From: Streptomyces diacarni
Lineage (GTDB): Bacteria; Actinomycetota; Actinomycetes; Streptomycetales; Streptomycetaceae
DNA: 64,000 nt
Reading direction: 5' to 3'
Assembly (NCBI RefSeq): GCF_003323715.1
Contig: NZ_QOIN01000026.1
Coordinates: 124,001-188,000 of the forward strand
Part shown: piece by piece, positions 7,400 to 14,900 of the stretch
Layout of the letters: each line of letters begins with the position of its first letter
Position numbering within the stretch: position 1 is the first letter of the stretch
Position numbers and translations under genes: made by a program
The notes under the pieces: generated by a model
What the model saw: the letters and a program-made list of their open reading frames with translations, nothing else
What the model was told of the DNA's origin: nothing
Database searches by the model: none

Positions 7400-8280
7400 C
7401 GTTCCCCTGCCAACTGCTCGATGAAAGCTGCTGAATCCTCGACGTTCAGCGCCTGTGATCGCAGCTTGCCATACCGCAGAGCGAATGTACTCACATGTTT
7501 GGCATCGCTCACGACGTGGCCGATGTCCTGTGACTCGAAGTAGCCGTACTGCCGGTGCTCAGAGGTCTCCACGAGCACGAACCCCCCGGTAAGCCCCGCG
7601 TGGAAACCGCTGCCGATCGGTACCACTTGGATTGCCACATTCCGGAGCTTGCCCATCGCCATCAGGTGTCGGTACTGCCCCCTCATCGTGTCCGGCCCGC
7701 CCAGTTCCTGGCGCAACGCGGCCTCTCCGATGACAAAGGAGAAGTCCACCAGCGGACCCCTGGTGAGGATCTTCTGCCTGGTCAGGCGGATGTTCACGTT
7801 GTCCTCGACGGCCTCCTCACCGAGGACGGGGACGTGCCCCTCGAAGAGGGCGCGAGCGTACGCCTCCGTCTGCAACAGCCCCGGAACCAGCAACGGGTCG
7901 TATCCGAACCGGCTGACGGCCTCCATCTCCAGCAGGACGAAGTCCCGGAAGAACGGGGGCAGCTTCGCCAGGTCCACGTCCTCCTGGAGGGTGGTCAGAA
8001 CGCCGCCCGCGTTCAACACCCGTTCTGCGGCCTCCGTGAGGGGCGCCTTCGCGGCGCGTCGGCCCTGTTCGACCGAGGCGAGCTGTTCGGGCGAGTAACC
8101 CAGCAGTGGGGCCAGGGCCTCCTGCGAATACCCCGCAGCCTTGCGGAACTTCCGCAGCAGCTTGCCGTAGGCGACCCACACGCCTGGGCGGTCGTCCTCG
8201 CGTTTGCGCTGGTGGGCTACGTCCACCGTACGCGGTGAGGGGACGGCGCGGCCGTCCTTCCTCCGGTTGGCAACGGTCAT
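7396..8280 (-). CDS. XRE-family HTH regulator with DUF5753 domain
   Basis: 294 residues. The N-terminal tail is basic; the helix-turn-helix lies at about 37-90 (LLRKFRKAAGYSQEALAPLL, then YSPEQLASVEQGRR). The DUF5753 domain (about 105-285) shows YDPLLVPGLLQTEAYARALF and FVIGEAALRQ. These Streptomyces regulators form pairs with DUF397 proteins and control sporulation and antibiotic genes. Here two DUF397 genes follow, the first overlapping by four bases. Divergent from a frameshifted anti-sigma-type ATPase gene, another habitual neighbour of such pairs. The ATG at 8280 is preceded by AAGGACGTGAGAGCGT in the minus sense. Confidence 0.92.
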   Translation of the reverse strand: MTVANRRKDGRAVPSPRTVDVAHQRKREDDRPGVWVAYGKLLRKFRKAAGYSQEALAPLLGYSPEQLASVEQGRRAAKAPLTEAAERVLNAGGVLTTLQEDVDLAKLPPFFRDFVLLEMEAVSRFGYDPLLVPGLLQTEAYARALFEGHVPVLGEEAVEDNVNIRLTRQKILTRGPLVDFSFVIGEAALRQELGGPDTMRGQYRHLMAMGKLRNVAIQVVPIGSGFHAGLTGGFVLVETSEHRQYGYFESQDIGHVVSDAKHVSTFALRYGKLRSQALNVEDSAAFIEQLAGER

Positions 8281-8429
8281 ACGCTCTCACGTCCTTGTGC
8301 GCCCTCAACGGGTCTCAGCGTCAACGCCGTTCGCCGTGCGGTGGTCACGGCGTACGGCCCGTACATCCCCGCGCGGAAGACGTACGCCGCCGTACCCGTG
8401 GCCGGGGCACGCGCTTGCGACCTGGTGAA

Positions 8430-8445
8430 CGCTAGTCGCGTAGCG
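8430..8445. promoter_or_regulatory. Inverted repeat CGCTA-N6-TAGCG upstream of the ATPase gene
   Basis: A small perfect inverted repeat 13 bases before the ATG at 8459, in the region between the HTH regulator and the ATPase gene. Could be an operator for the HTH protein; short, so uncertain. Confidence 0.25.
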
Positions 8446-8458
8446 GGACGGTCACGCC

Positions 8459-8940
8459 ATGAATCCGCAAACGCAGAAAATTCGCCAGTCCGCGCCACCA
8501 CGGCCGGTGGCGGTGTCGTCGACGTTCGCCGTGCAGCTCAGTTCGACCCGGCGGGGCGCCCGCCTCGCGCGGCTGCTGGCCACGCAGTGGCTGGACGAAC
8601 GCGGTGTGCCGTACCGGAGCGCGGCGTCCCACACGGCCGCGCTCCTCGTCGCGGAGTTGGCGGCCAACGCCGTACGGCACTGCGGCAGCATCGGCCGGGA
8701 CTTCCGGCTGCGGCTGACACTCGGCGCGGCCGGAACCGCACGGGGCCGGTGCTGCGCGTCGAGGTCACCGACGCCCGCGCGGACAAGCCCCTGCCCTCGG
8801 GCCCGTGTCGGCTGCCGGACCCGGAGGAGGAGTCGGGGCGTGGGCTGGTGCTGGTGGACGCGGTGGCCCACCGCTGGGGAGAGCGGGTGAACGATCTGAT
8901 CACCAAGACGCTGTGGGCGGAACTGGACCTGCCCGAGTGA
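8459..8940 (+). pseudogene. Anti-sigma-type HATPase (RsbW-like) gene with one-base frameshift
   Basis: The first frame reads MNPQTQKIRQSAPPRPVAVS to DFRLRLTLGAAG (residues 1-92). It contains the ATP-binding N box AALLVAELAANAVRHCG. It then runs into nonsense. The frame one base back continues as NRTGPVLRVEVTDARADKPL with the G box EEESGRGLVLVDAVAHRWGE and ends WAELDLPE at 8940. Joining the two by a -1 shift near 8735-8745 gives a normal ~160-residue HATPase of the anti-sigma/serine-kinase family. So either a base was lost here (mutation or sequencing error) or a -1 frameshift is used. Typical third member of HTH/DUF397 loci, likely acting on sigma or anti-sigma-antagonist proteins. Confidence 0.75.
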
Positions 8941-8975
8941 GCGGGCCCGCGCACGAGGGGTGTTCGCCCGCGGGC

Positions 8976-10316
8976 TCAGGTGCCGGTCGTGCCCGTGCGT
9001 ACGGGGAGGCGGTCGGTCTTGCGTTGCAGGGAGGTGAAGTCCTCGAACCAGGGGTGGGTACGGCCGGTCGAGCCGTCTGGGCCCTGCCGGACGGTGCGTG
9101 TGGCGTAGAGGCTGTTGAGCATCCAGGGGTGTTTGTCGGGGCCGATGTCGCGGACCATGGCGGCTCCCTGGGCCACGCCGTACGTGGCCACCGCGAGCTT
9201 CCCCGTGTCGCGGAAGCGCTGGACCTGGTCGCGCAGGTAGTGCCTGTTCCTGTGGAACCAGGGGCTCATCGACAAGAAGGCGTCCCACTTGTCCTGCGGG
9301 AAGGGGCTGTCCGCCGCCTTCCGCAGAAGCTGCCACACTCGGGTGTCCGGGGGGACGCCGTACCGCCGGGCGAACCGGGGCGGGATCCTGTCCCGCATGT
9401 GGGCACGCCAGGTGAGAACCAGGGAGAACTCGGTCGCGAGGAACTTCTGGTCGGAGCGCAGGTGCGGGAGCACGTAGTCCAGGTACTGCTGGGCGGCGTC
9501 GAGGGACGCCACGTGCGGGTGGATGTCGACGCCTTCGAGCTCCCGCGTGTCGTGGACGAACTCCAGCCACCGCCGGGTGGCCGGTGTCCGCTCGGCAGGG
9601 TTGTCGAGATGGTTGAGCGCACCCATGTACAGGCGGGTCCTGCACCCCTTGGGAAAGTGCTTCTCGCGGTACGCGATGAGGTGCTCGGCCACGTGCTCGT
9701 AGAACCTGTTGAGGGCGGGACCTTCACGGTCGGACCGCCGCGTCTCCAGGAACGGCTCGTTGCCTACCGCGAGGATGTCGACCTTGCCGAGCACCGCGCG
9801 GGCCACCTTCTCCACGCGGGCCAGCTCGGTGTCCATCGCCATGCTGCCCGGGGCGGGAAGCCGACGCTGCTGGTACGGGAACTTCAGCGACAGCACCGTG
9901 CCGTAGTGGTGTGCGTGCGCCTCCAGCAGGCTGGTGACCGCCCGCTGCTCCTCCGCCGGGCCCCGGTCGACCTGGAGCGTCGGCAAGAAGCCCCGCACCC
10001 AGCTCGCGGAGGCGCCCCGCAGCCTCTCGAAGCTCACCTCCGTGGGGTCCTCGTTGAAATTGACACCCAGGATGCCGCTCGGGGCCCTCGCTGGGCGGTC
10101 GGGAGTCCCGTCGCCTTCGTGGTCGCCTCCCTCGTCCTTTCCGACGCTGCACCCCGCCGCCAGCAGTGCGGCAGCGGACGCCCCGAGCACGAGACGGCGC
10201 CGTGGCACGCCGGACTTCGGTGCAGGGGGCGGGCCCTGCGCGGGGGGCGGGCCCTGCGCGGGGAACGTGCCCTGCGCGGGGGGCAGGCCGGGCTCCGGCG
10301 GCGTTGTGGGAGGCAT
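8976..10316 (-). CDS. Secreted glycoside-hydrolase-like lipoprotein
   Basis: 446 residues. A Pro-rich cytoplasmic leader with AQGPPP repeats (1-34) precedes a twin-arginine-like signal (RRRLVLGASAAALLAAGCS) with lipobox LAAGC, so it is probably exported and lipid-anchored. The mature part looks like a TIM-barrel hydrolase: ILGVNFNEDPTEVSFERL at the start, VDILAVGNEPFLETRR (acid/base Glu candidate after Asn), GVDIHPHVASLDAAQQYL and LATEFSLVLTWRAH (nucleophile Glu candidate). This NEP...TEF pattern is that of clan GH-A glycosidases. Substrate unknown; perhaps a wall or extracellular polysaccharide. The ATG at 10316 follows GGAGAACGTC. Confidence 0.65.
   Translation of the reverse strand: MPPTTPPEPGLPPAQGTFPAQGPPPAQGPPPAPKSGVPRRRLVLGASAAALLAAGCSVGKDEGGDHEGDGTPDRPARAPSGILGVNFNEDPTEVSFERLRGASASWVRGFLPTLQVDRGPAEEQRAVTSLLEAHAHHYGTVLSLKFPYQQRRLPAPGSMAMDTELARVEKVARAVLGKVDILAVGNEPFLETRRSDREGPALNRFYEHVAEHLIAYREKHFPKGCRTRLYMGALNHLDNPAERTPATRRWLEFVHDTRELEGVDIHPHVASLDAAQQYLDYVLPHLRSDQKFLATEFSLVLTWRAHMRDRIPPRFARRYGVPPDTRVWQLLRKAADSPFPQDKWDAFLSMSPWFHRNRHYLRDQVQRFRDTGKLAVATYGVAQGAAMVRDIGPDKHPWMLNSLYATRTVRQGPDGSTGRTHPWFEDFTSLQRKTDRLPVRTGTTGT
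10225..10278. repeat. Three 18-bp tandem repeats in the signal-proximal leader
   Basis: Units at 10225-10242, 10243-10260 and 10261-10278 (the last with three changes) encode the AQGPPP-type hexapeptide repeats at the N terminus of the hydrolase-like lipoprotein. Confidence 0.8.
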
Positions 10317-10403
10317 GACGTTCTCCTTCTCCGTGTGCCGAGGGATACACGCAACGGCTACACGTCCGCGAGGCCGGAAGTGTTCAGCGTCCCGCCGAGG
10401 CGG

Positions 10404-10520
10404 TCAGCCCACGCCGACCGCGTTGACGAAGGGCTCGGGGTTCTTCATGTCCTCGGGGAGCGGTGTGGAGGCGTGGGAGGGGGAGGGCCGCCCGGAGGGG
10501 ACTCGTCCCGGTAGGCTGCC
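10404..10520 (-). pseudogene. Remnant of a DUF4232-like C terminus
   Basis: On the minus strand the frame ending at 10404 reads MKNPEPFVNAVGVG before its stop, closely like the TFVNPIGIG ending of the DUF4232 lipoprotein at 6078. Upstream it becomes Pro/Ser-rich with no domain and no start with a ribosome binding site. Best read as the last few codons of a deleted gene. The rest of the 10317-10664 gap holds only the promoter of the ricin-lectin gene. Confidence 0.4.
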
Positions 10521-10664
10521 AAGTTCTGGACAGCTCCGCTCACTTCAGGTAAGGGGCAGGAGCACACCCGATCACGAGCGTCCCCTCTGTCCCTTCCGCA
10601 TGTCGGCTGGTCGGCGGCTGATCGATGAACAGCACCGCGATGAGCAGCATCGAACGGAGAGAAA

Positions 10665-11924
10665 ATGCCTCCTCACGAGGAAAGCACGGGCCCAGTCGCC
10701 CCTGAAGTGCGCCGCGCTGTCCCCGCACCCGGTGTCGCCGGAGACCTGGAGGCGGCCATGCCGCGGTCCGGCCAACCGGTCCGTTTGGACCCGGCCGGGC
10801 AGCCGGAAGAGCCGGAAGGGCGGCAGAAACGGGAGGAAGAGAACCAGGAGGCTCCCGGACGCGCCCGCGGTGAAGGTGAGGCGGAGGTCTCCCCCGCTCC
10901 CTCCACGGGTGCGGCGGCTCTCGACGCACCCGACGCGGCCACCGCCCCGGGCTCCGCCACCGCCGACACCTCCGCCCCCGCTCCCGCCTCCGCCCGCTCC
11001 GGACAGGGACCGGCCGGATCCGGCGACGCTGCGGCCGCGAGCGCGAGTGGCAATCCGCCGGACCGGTCCGGTAGCGCCCAAGTCGGCGGCGGGCAGCCGC
11101 CCTCGGGCCGCCCCTCCAAGGCGATACTCGCCGGCGCGGGTATCGCCGGAGCATTCCTGATCGCGGTTCCGTTCCTCGTCATGGGGGCGAACGACGACGA
11201 CGAAGAAGAGAAGATCTCGAAGACCGCCTCGGGCGTGACGATGCCGAAGGACAGTGAGGACGGCAACCCCGGTCAGTACGTCCCTGCGTCACCCGCGCCG
11301 TCTCGCGCCGCCGATGCTTCCGAGAGCCCGGATACGGAGAAGTCCGAGCACGACAAGGAGGACAAGGCCGGCGAGAAGGAGCCCGACGAGAAGGCGAGTG
11401 CCGCGGAGGCCGAGCACGAGAAGAAGCCGGGCGCCGTGGTGGCGGGAGGACCGTCGAAAACCAAGCCCATGCTGCTGCGGAACGCGATGACCAACTTCTG
11501 CGCCGACGTACCGGGGCGCGGCAAGGGCAAGGTCGGCGGCCCGGTCAACCAGGCCGGCTGCCACTCCACCGGGGACAACCAGAAATGGGAATTCCAAGTG
11601 AGCATCAAGGGAGGGGGGCCGGGCGGCTCCCACCTCTTTGTCATACGGAACAAGACGGACGGCCTGTGCATGGACGCGGCCGGCAAGGGAAACGCTCCGG
11701 GGGCCTCGCCCCTCACCGAGGGAAAATGCGACATGTCCAGGGCGGACAACCAGCTCTGGTGGCTCGACAGCCGGGGCGGTGGAAAGTACTGGATCCGCAA
11801 TGTCAAGAGCAGCGACCGGTGCATTGACGTCTGGGGCGAGCACTTCGGCAGCGGTGGCCGCTTCGCACACCTGGGCTTGGCGGACTGCAACCCCAAGGAC
11901 GACCACGCCTGGAAGCTCGACTGA
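10665..11924 (+). CDS. Membrane-anchored protein with extracellular ricin-B lectin domain
   Basis: 419 residues with three parts. The first is a disordered, acidic and Ala/Pro-rich N-terminal region (1-150), presumably cytoplasmic. The second is one transmembrane helix AILAGAGIAGAFLIAVPFLV (about 153-172), followed by an acidic, Lys/Glu-rich stalk (175-262). The third is a C-terminal RICIN beta-trefoil (about 266-419) with paired Cys (NFCADV/AGCHS, GLCMDAAGK/GKCDM, RCIDVWG/ADC) and QxW-like NQKWEF, NQLWWL, HAWKLD. Such lectin domains bind galactose- or xylan-type sugars. Related Streptomyces proteins often carry an HTH domain before the membrane helix; none is seen here. The start ATG 10665 has GGAGAGAAA directly upstream. 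Probably a surface glycan sensor or adhesin. Confidence 0.75.
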   Translation: MPPHEESTGPVAPEVRRAVPAPGVAGDLEAAMPRSGQPVRLDPAGQPEEPEGRQKREEENQEAPGRARGEGEAEVSPAPSTGAAALDAPDAATAPGSATADTSAPAPASARSGQGPAGSGDAAAASASGNPPDRSGSAQVGGGQPPSGRPSKAILAGAGIAGAFLIAVPFLVMGANDDDEEEKISKTASGVTMPKDSEDGNPGQYVPASPAPSRAADASESPDTEKSEHDKEDKAGEKEPDEKASAAEAEHEKKPGAVVAGGPSKTKPMLLRNAMTNFCADVPGRGKGKVGGPVNQAGCHSTGDNQKWEFQVSIKGGGPGGSHLFVIRNKTDGLCMDAAGKGNAPGASPLTEGKCDMSRADNQLWWLDSRGGGKYWIRNVKSSDRCIDVWGEHFGSGGRFAHLGLADCNPKDDHAWKLD

Positions 11925-11954
11925 CGGCCGACGACCGTCCTGGAGCACCTGGAC

Positions 11955-11977
11955 CGTCACCGGCCGACCCGGTGACG
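11955..11977. terminator. Bidirectional terminator hairpin
   Basis: A 9-bp perfect stem with a 5-base loop between the convergent ricin-lectin gene and the TetR gene. Confidence 0.6.
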
Positions 11978-11985
11978 CCCAGGCA

Positions 11986-12714
11986 TCAGCTCCGCAGGCT
12001 CGCCTCCACGAGGCGGGCCCACTGGGCCACGATTCCGCGGCGTCGGGCGCTGTCGTCGGTCAGCAGGTTGGCGAGGCCCAGGCCGCGGGCCGTGTCGAGC
12101 AGGCCTTGCACGGTCTCGCGTACGCCGGGGCGGGACTCGTCCGCGCCCAGCAGCGCGACCGCCATCCGGTGCGTCTCCCGGCCGATGCGGGCCTCCAGGG
12201 CGGTGACGCGGGGGCCGAGCTGCGGCTCGTTGGAGGCGGCGACCCACAGGTGCAGGGCGGCGCGGAAGAGGGGGCCCGTGTAGAGGCCGACCAGCGTTTC
12301 GACGGCGGCGTACACGGAGGCGGGCGTCGGCAGTTCGCGCAGGGCGCGGGAGCGCTCCTCGGCGACGTATTCGACGGCGGCCGTGAACAGGTCCTCGCGG
12401 GTGGGGAAGTGGTGCTGGGCCGCGCCCCGCGAGACGCCCGCGTGTTCGGCCACCACCGTGACGGTGCTGCCTGTCCAGCCCCGCTCGGCGAGACAGGTCA
12501 CGGCCGAGGCGAGCAGCCGCTGCCGGGTGGCGCGGCTGCGGTCCTGTTTCGGCGCGGCCCCGCGGGCTCCCGGCGCGCGCTCGCCGGGGGAGCGTTCACC
12601 CGGCGCGCCTGCGCCCGTCGCGCGCCCGCCCCGCGCGCCCTCGCCCGGAACGCTTCCACCCGCCGTACGTCCGCTGCGCGTGCCCTCGCTCGCCGCCGTA
12701 CGTCCGCTGCGCAT
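11986..12714 (-). CDS. TetR-family regulator at the end of the catabolic operon
   Basis: About 242 residues. An Arg/Gly-rich, repeat-containing N-terminal extension (about 1-55, with RSGRTA twice) precedes the TetR HTH: RQRLLASAVTCLAERGWTGS, VAEHAGVSRGAAQHHFPTRE (about 65-110). The C-terminal ligand domain includes LHLWVAASNEPQLGPRV. It lies 78 bases beyond the enoyl-CoA hydratase stop on the same strand, so it likely belongs to the operon and represses it until an acyl-CoA intermediate binds. The start is uncertain because the frame is open far upstream; ATG 12714 is the first after the hydratase stop. Confidence 0.8.
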   Translation of the reverse strand: MRSGRTAASEGTRSGRTAGGSVPGEGARGGRATGAGAPGERSPGERAPGARGAAPKQDRSRATRQRLLASAVTCLAERGWTGSTVTVVAEHAGVSRGAAQHHFPTREDLFTAAVEYVAEERSRALRELPTPASVYAAVETLVGLYTGPLFRAALHLWVAASNEPQLGPRVTALEARIGRETHRMAVALLGADESRPGVRETVQGLLDTARGLGLANLLTDDSARRRGIVAQWARLVEASLRS

Positions 12715-12791
12715 CCGTTCGCTCTCCGTCCCCGTGCGTGGGTTCTCGGCGCGGTCCACCGCGCGGCCTGCCGCACGGGAGTCCGTGCGGT

Positions 12792-13580
12792 TCACCGCGC
12801 GGGGGTCTGCCGCACCGTCCACTCGGGCTCCCGTCGTTCCAGGAAGGCCGTCATGCCCTCGCGTGCCTCGTCGGACGCGAACAGCCGCGCCGACAGTTCG
12901 GCGAGCGTACCGGTGTCGCGGTCGAACGCGGCCAGTACGTCTCGGGTGACCAGCTGTTTCGACGCGGCGAGGCCCTGGGGGGAGCCGCGCCGGAGTCCGT
13001 CGAGGATGGGGGCGAGGGCTTCGTCGGGGTCGTCGGCCGCGCACGTCACGAGGCCGATTCTGGCGGCTTCCGCCGCGTCGAACCGTTCGCCCGTCAGGTA
13101 GTACCGGGCCATCGCGCGCGGGTCCGTGCGCGGCAGCACCGGCAGGGAGATCACGGCGGGGGCGACGCCGATGCGGGCCTCTGTGAAGGCGAACGTGGCG
13201 CCCGGTCCGGCCACGGAGATGTCGCACGCCGCGAGCAGTCCTGTGCCGCCCGCGCGGACGTGCCCTGTGACCCGGGCGACCACCGGTTTGGGGAACGCGA
13301 CGAGCGTGCGCAGGAGCCTGGCCAGGCCCAGGGGGGCGTCCGTGGGCGCGTCGTCGGCGCTCGCCTCGCTCAGGTCGGCGCCCGCGCAGAACGTGGTGCC
13401 GGTGTGGGTGAGGAGCACCGCGCGGGTGCCGGGGTCGGCCTCGGCGCGGTGCATCTCCTCATGCAGCCGGGCCACCAGGCGGGTGGAGAGCGCGTTGCGG
13501 TTGTGGGGCGAGTCGAGGGTGAGGGTGCGGACGGCGTCGCGGGACGCCACCGTGACGACGTCCCCCTCCGGTGTGCCCAT
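12792..13580 (-). CDS. Enoyl-CoA hydratase/isomerase family protein
   Basis: 262 residues of the crotonase fold. Visible motifs: NRNALSTRLVARLHEEM, FCAGADLSEAS (first oxyanion-hole loop), GHVRAGGTGLLAACDISVAG (second oxyanion-hole loop), FTEARIGVAPAVISLPVL (position of one catalytic Glu) and GLAASKQLV. It probably hydrates the unsaturated acyl-CoA made by the neighbouring dehydrogenase or carboxylase. Its ATG shares one base with the dehydrogenase TGA (TGATG), showing translational coupling. The frame is open further upstream but the overlap start is the conserved one. Confidence 0.88.
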   Translation of the reverse strand: MGTPEGDVVTVASRDAVRTLTLDSPHNRNALSTRLVARLHEEMHRAEADPGTRAVLLTHTGTTFCAGADLSEASADDAPTDAPLGLARLLRTLVAFPKPVVARVTGHVRAGGTGLLAACDISVAGPGATFAFTEARIGVAPAVISLPVLPRTDPRAMARYYLTGERFDAAEAARIGLVTCAADDPDEALAPILDGLRRGSPQGLAASKQLVTRDVLAAFDRDTGTLAELSARLFASDEAREGMTAFLERREPEWTVRQTPAR

Positions 13581-14749
13581 CAGTACGACTTCGGGAGGCC
13601 GAGGGTCTGGTGGGAGACGTAGTTGAGGATCATCTCCCTGCTGACCGGCGCGATCCGCGCCACCCGGGACGCCGTGATCATCTGTGCCAGGCCGTATTCG
13701 CGGGTCAGCCCGTTGCCGCCCAGGGTGTGCACCGACTGGTCGACGGCGCGTACACACGCCTCTCCCGCCGCGTACTTGGCCATGTTCGCCGCTTCTCCCG
13801 CGCCGATGTCGTCACCCGCGTCGTACAGCCGTGCGGCTTTCTGCATCATCAGGCGTGCGCACTCCACCTCGATGTGGACCTGCGCGAGGGGGTGGGCGAT
13901 CGCCTGGTGCGCGCCGATGGGTTCCTTCCACACCTGGCGGGTGCGGGCGTAGTCCAGTGCCTGCTCGAGGCAGTAGCGGGCCATGCCGAGCGCGAAGGCC
14001 GCCGTCATGATGCGCTCCGGGTTCAGGCCGGCGAACAGCTGGAGCAGGCCCGCGTCCTCGTCGCCGACCAGCGCGTCGGCGGGCAGCCGCACGTCGTCGA
14101 GGACGAGTTCGAACTGTTTCTCGGGGGCACCGAGTTCCATGTCGATCTGGTGGCGGGTGAAGCCGGCCGCGTCGCGCGGGACGATGAACAGGCAGGGCTT
14201 CAGCTTGCCCGTGCGGGCGTCCTCCGTGCGGCCGACGACGAGCGTCGCCTCCGCGATGTCGACGCCGGAGATGAAGACCTTCCTGCCGGTCAGCAGCCAG
14301 TCGCCGGTCGCCGCGTCGCGGCGGGCCGTGGTGGTGATGCGGTGGGAGTTGGAGCCGGCGTCCGGCTCGGTGATGCCGAACGCCATCTTGCGGGTGCCGT
14401 CGGCCAGGCCCGGCAGCCAGGCCCGCTTCTGCTCGTCGGTGCCGAAGCGGGATATCACCGTGCCGCAGATCGCCGGCGAGACCACCATCATGAGCAGGGG
14501 GCAGCCGGCCGCGCCGAGTTCCTCCAGGACGAGGGAGAGTTCCTGGATGCCGGCGCCGCCGCCCCCGTACTCCTCGGGCAGGCTGACGCCCAGGTAGCCG
14601 AGTTCCGCGGCTTCCAGCCAGAGTGCGTCGGTGTGCTTGCCCTGTGCGACGACGTCGGCGAAGTACGCGCGCCCGTAGCGTTTGCCGAGGGCGGCCACCG
14701 AGGCGCGCAGAGCGCTTTGTTCCTCGGTTTCGATCAGACCGTGGGTCAT
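13580..14749 (-). CDS. Acyl-CoA dehydrogenase family protein
   Basis: 389 residues. FAD-dependent acyl-CoA dehydrogenase fold: N-terminal helical domain with LGYLGVSLPEEYGGGGAG, FAD loop MAFGITEPDAGSNSHRITTT, beta domain DWLLTGRKVFISGVDIAEAT, and C-terminal VHTLGGNGLTREYGLAQMIT. The loop that carries the catalytic Glu in medium-chain enzymes (YEGTSEIQ) reads RIAPVSREMILNYV. So the base is either displaced or supplied from elsewhere, as I recall for a whole actinobacterial subfamily ending LGLPKSY. It should oxidize a branched or terpenoid acyl-CoA in the operon. Coupled to the enoyl-CoA hydratase by a one-base overlap. Confidence 0.9.
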   Translation of the reverse strand: MTHGLIETEEQSALRASVAALGKRYGRAYFADVVAQGKHTDALWLEAAELGYLGVSLPEEYGGGGAGIQELSLVLEELGAAGCPLLMMVVSPAICGTVISRFGTDEQKRAWLPGLADGTRKMAFGITEPDAGSNSHRITTTARRDAATGDWLLTGRKVFISGVDIAEATLVVGRTEDARTGKLKPCLFIVPRDAAGFTRHQIDMELGAPEKQFELVLDDVRLPADALVGDEDAGLLQLFAGLNPERIMTAAFALGMARYCLEQALDYARTRQVWKEPIGAHQAIAHPLAQVHIEVECARLMMQKAARLYDAGDDIGAGEAANMAKYAAGEACVRAVDQSVHTLGGNGLTREYGLAQMITASRVARIAPVSREMILNYVSHQTLGLPKSY

Positions 14750-14789
14750 GGTGCGTCCCTTCGTTGTGGTTGCGTGCGGTGTCTGGCCC

Positions 14790-14845
14790 CTCCCCCGCCC
14801 CTTCCCGTTTCCTCCGGGGCTCCGCCCCCGGACCCTGGGTCCTCA
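14790..14845. repeat. Dispersed Streptomyces GC palindrome within the operon
   Basis: Between the dehydrogenase and biotin carboxylase genes sits CCCCTTCCCGTTTCC followed by CCGGGG-CTCCG-CCCCCGG, a stem typical of repeats scattered between Streptomyces genes. The same 15-mer recurs at about 18923, inside the AtuA-like gene. Confidence 0.6.
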
Positions 14846-14900
14846 CACGCCGGACGGGCTTGGAAAGAGCACCCGTGGAAGAGGCGGGGCCGGGGCGCTG

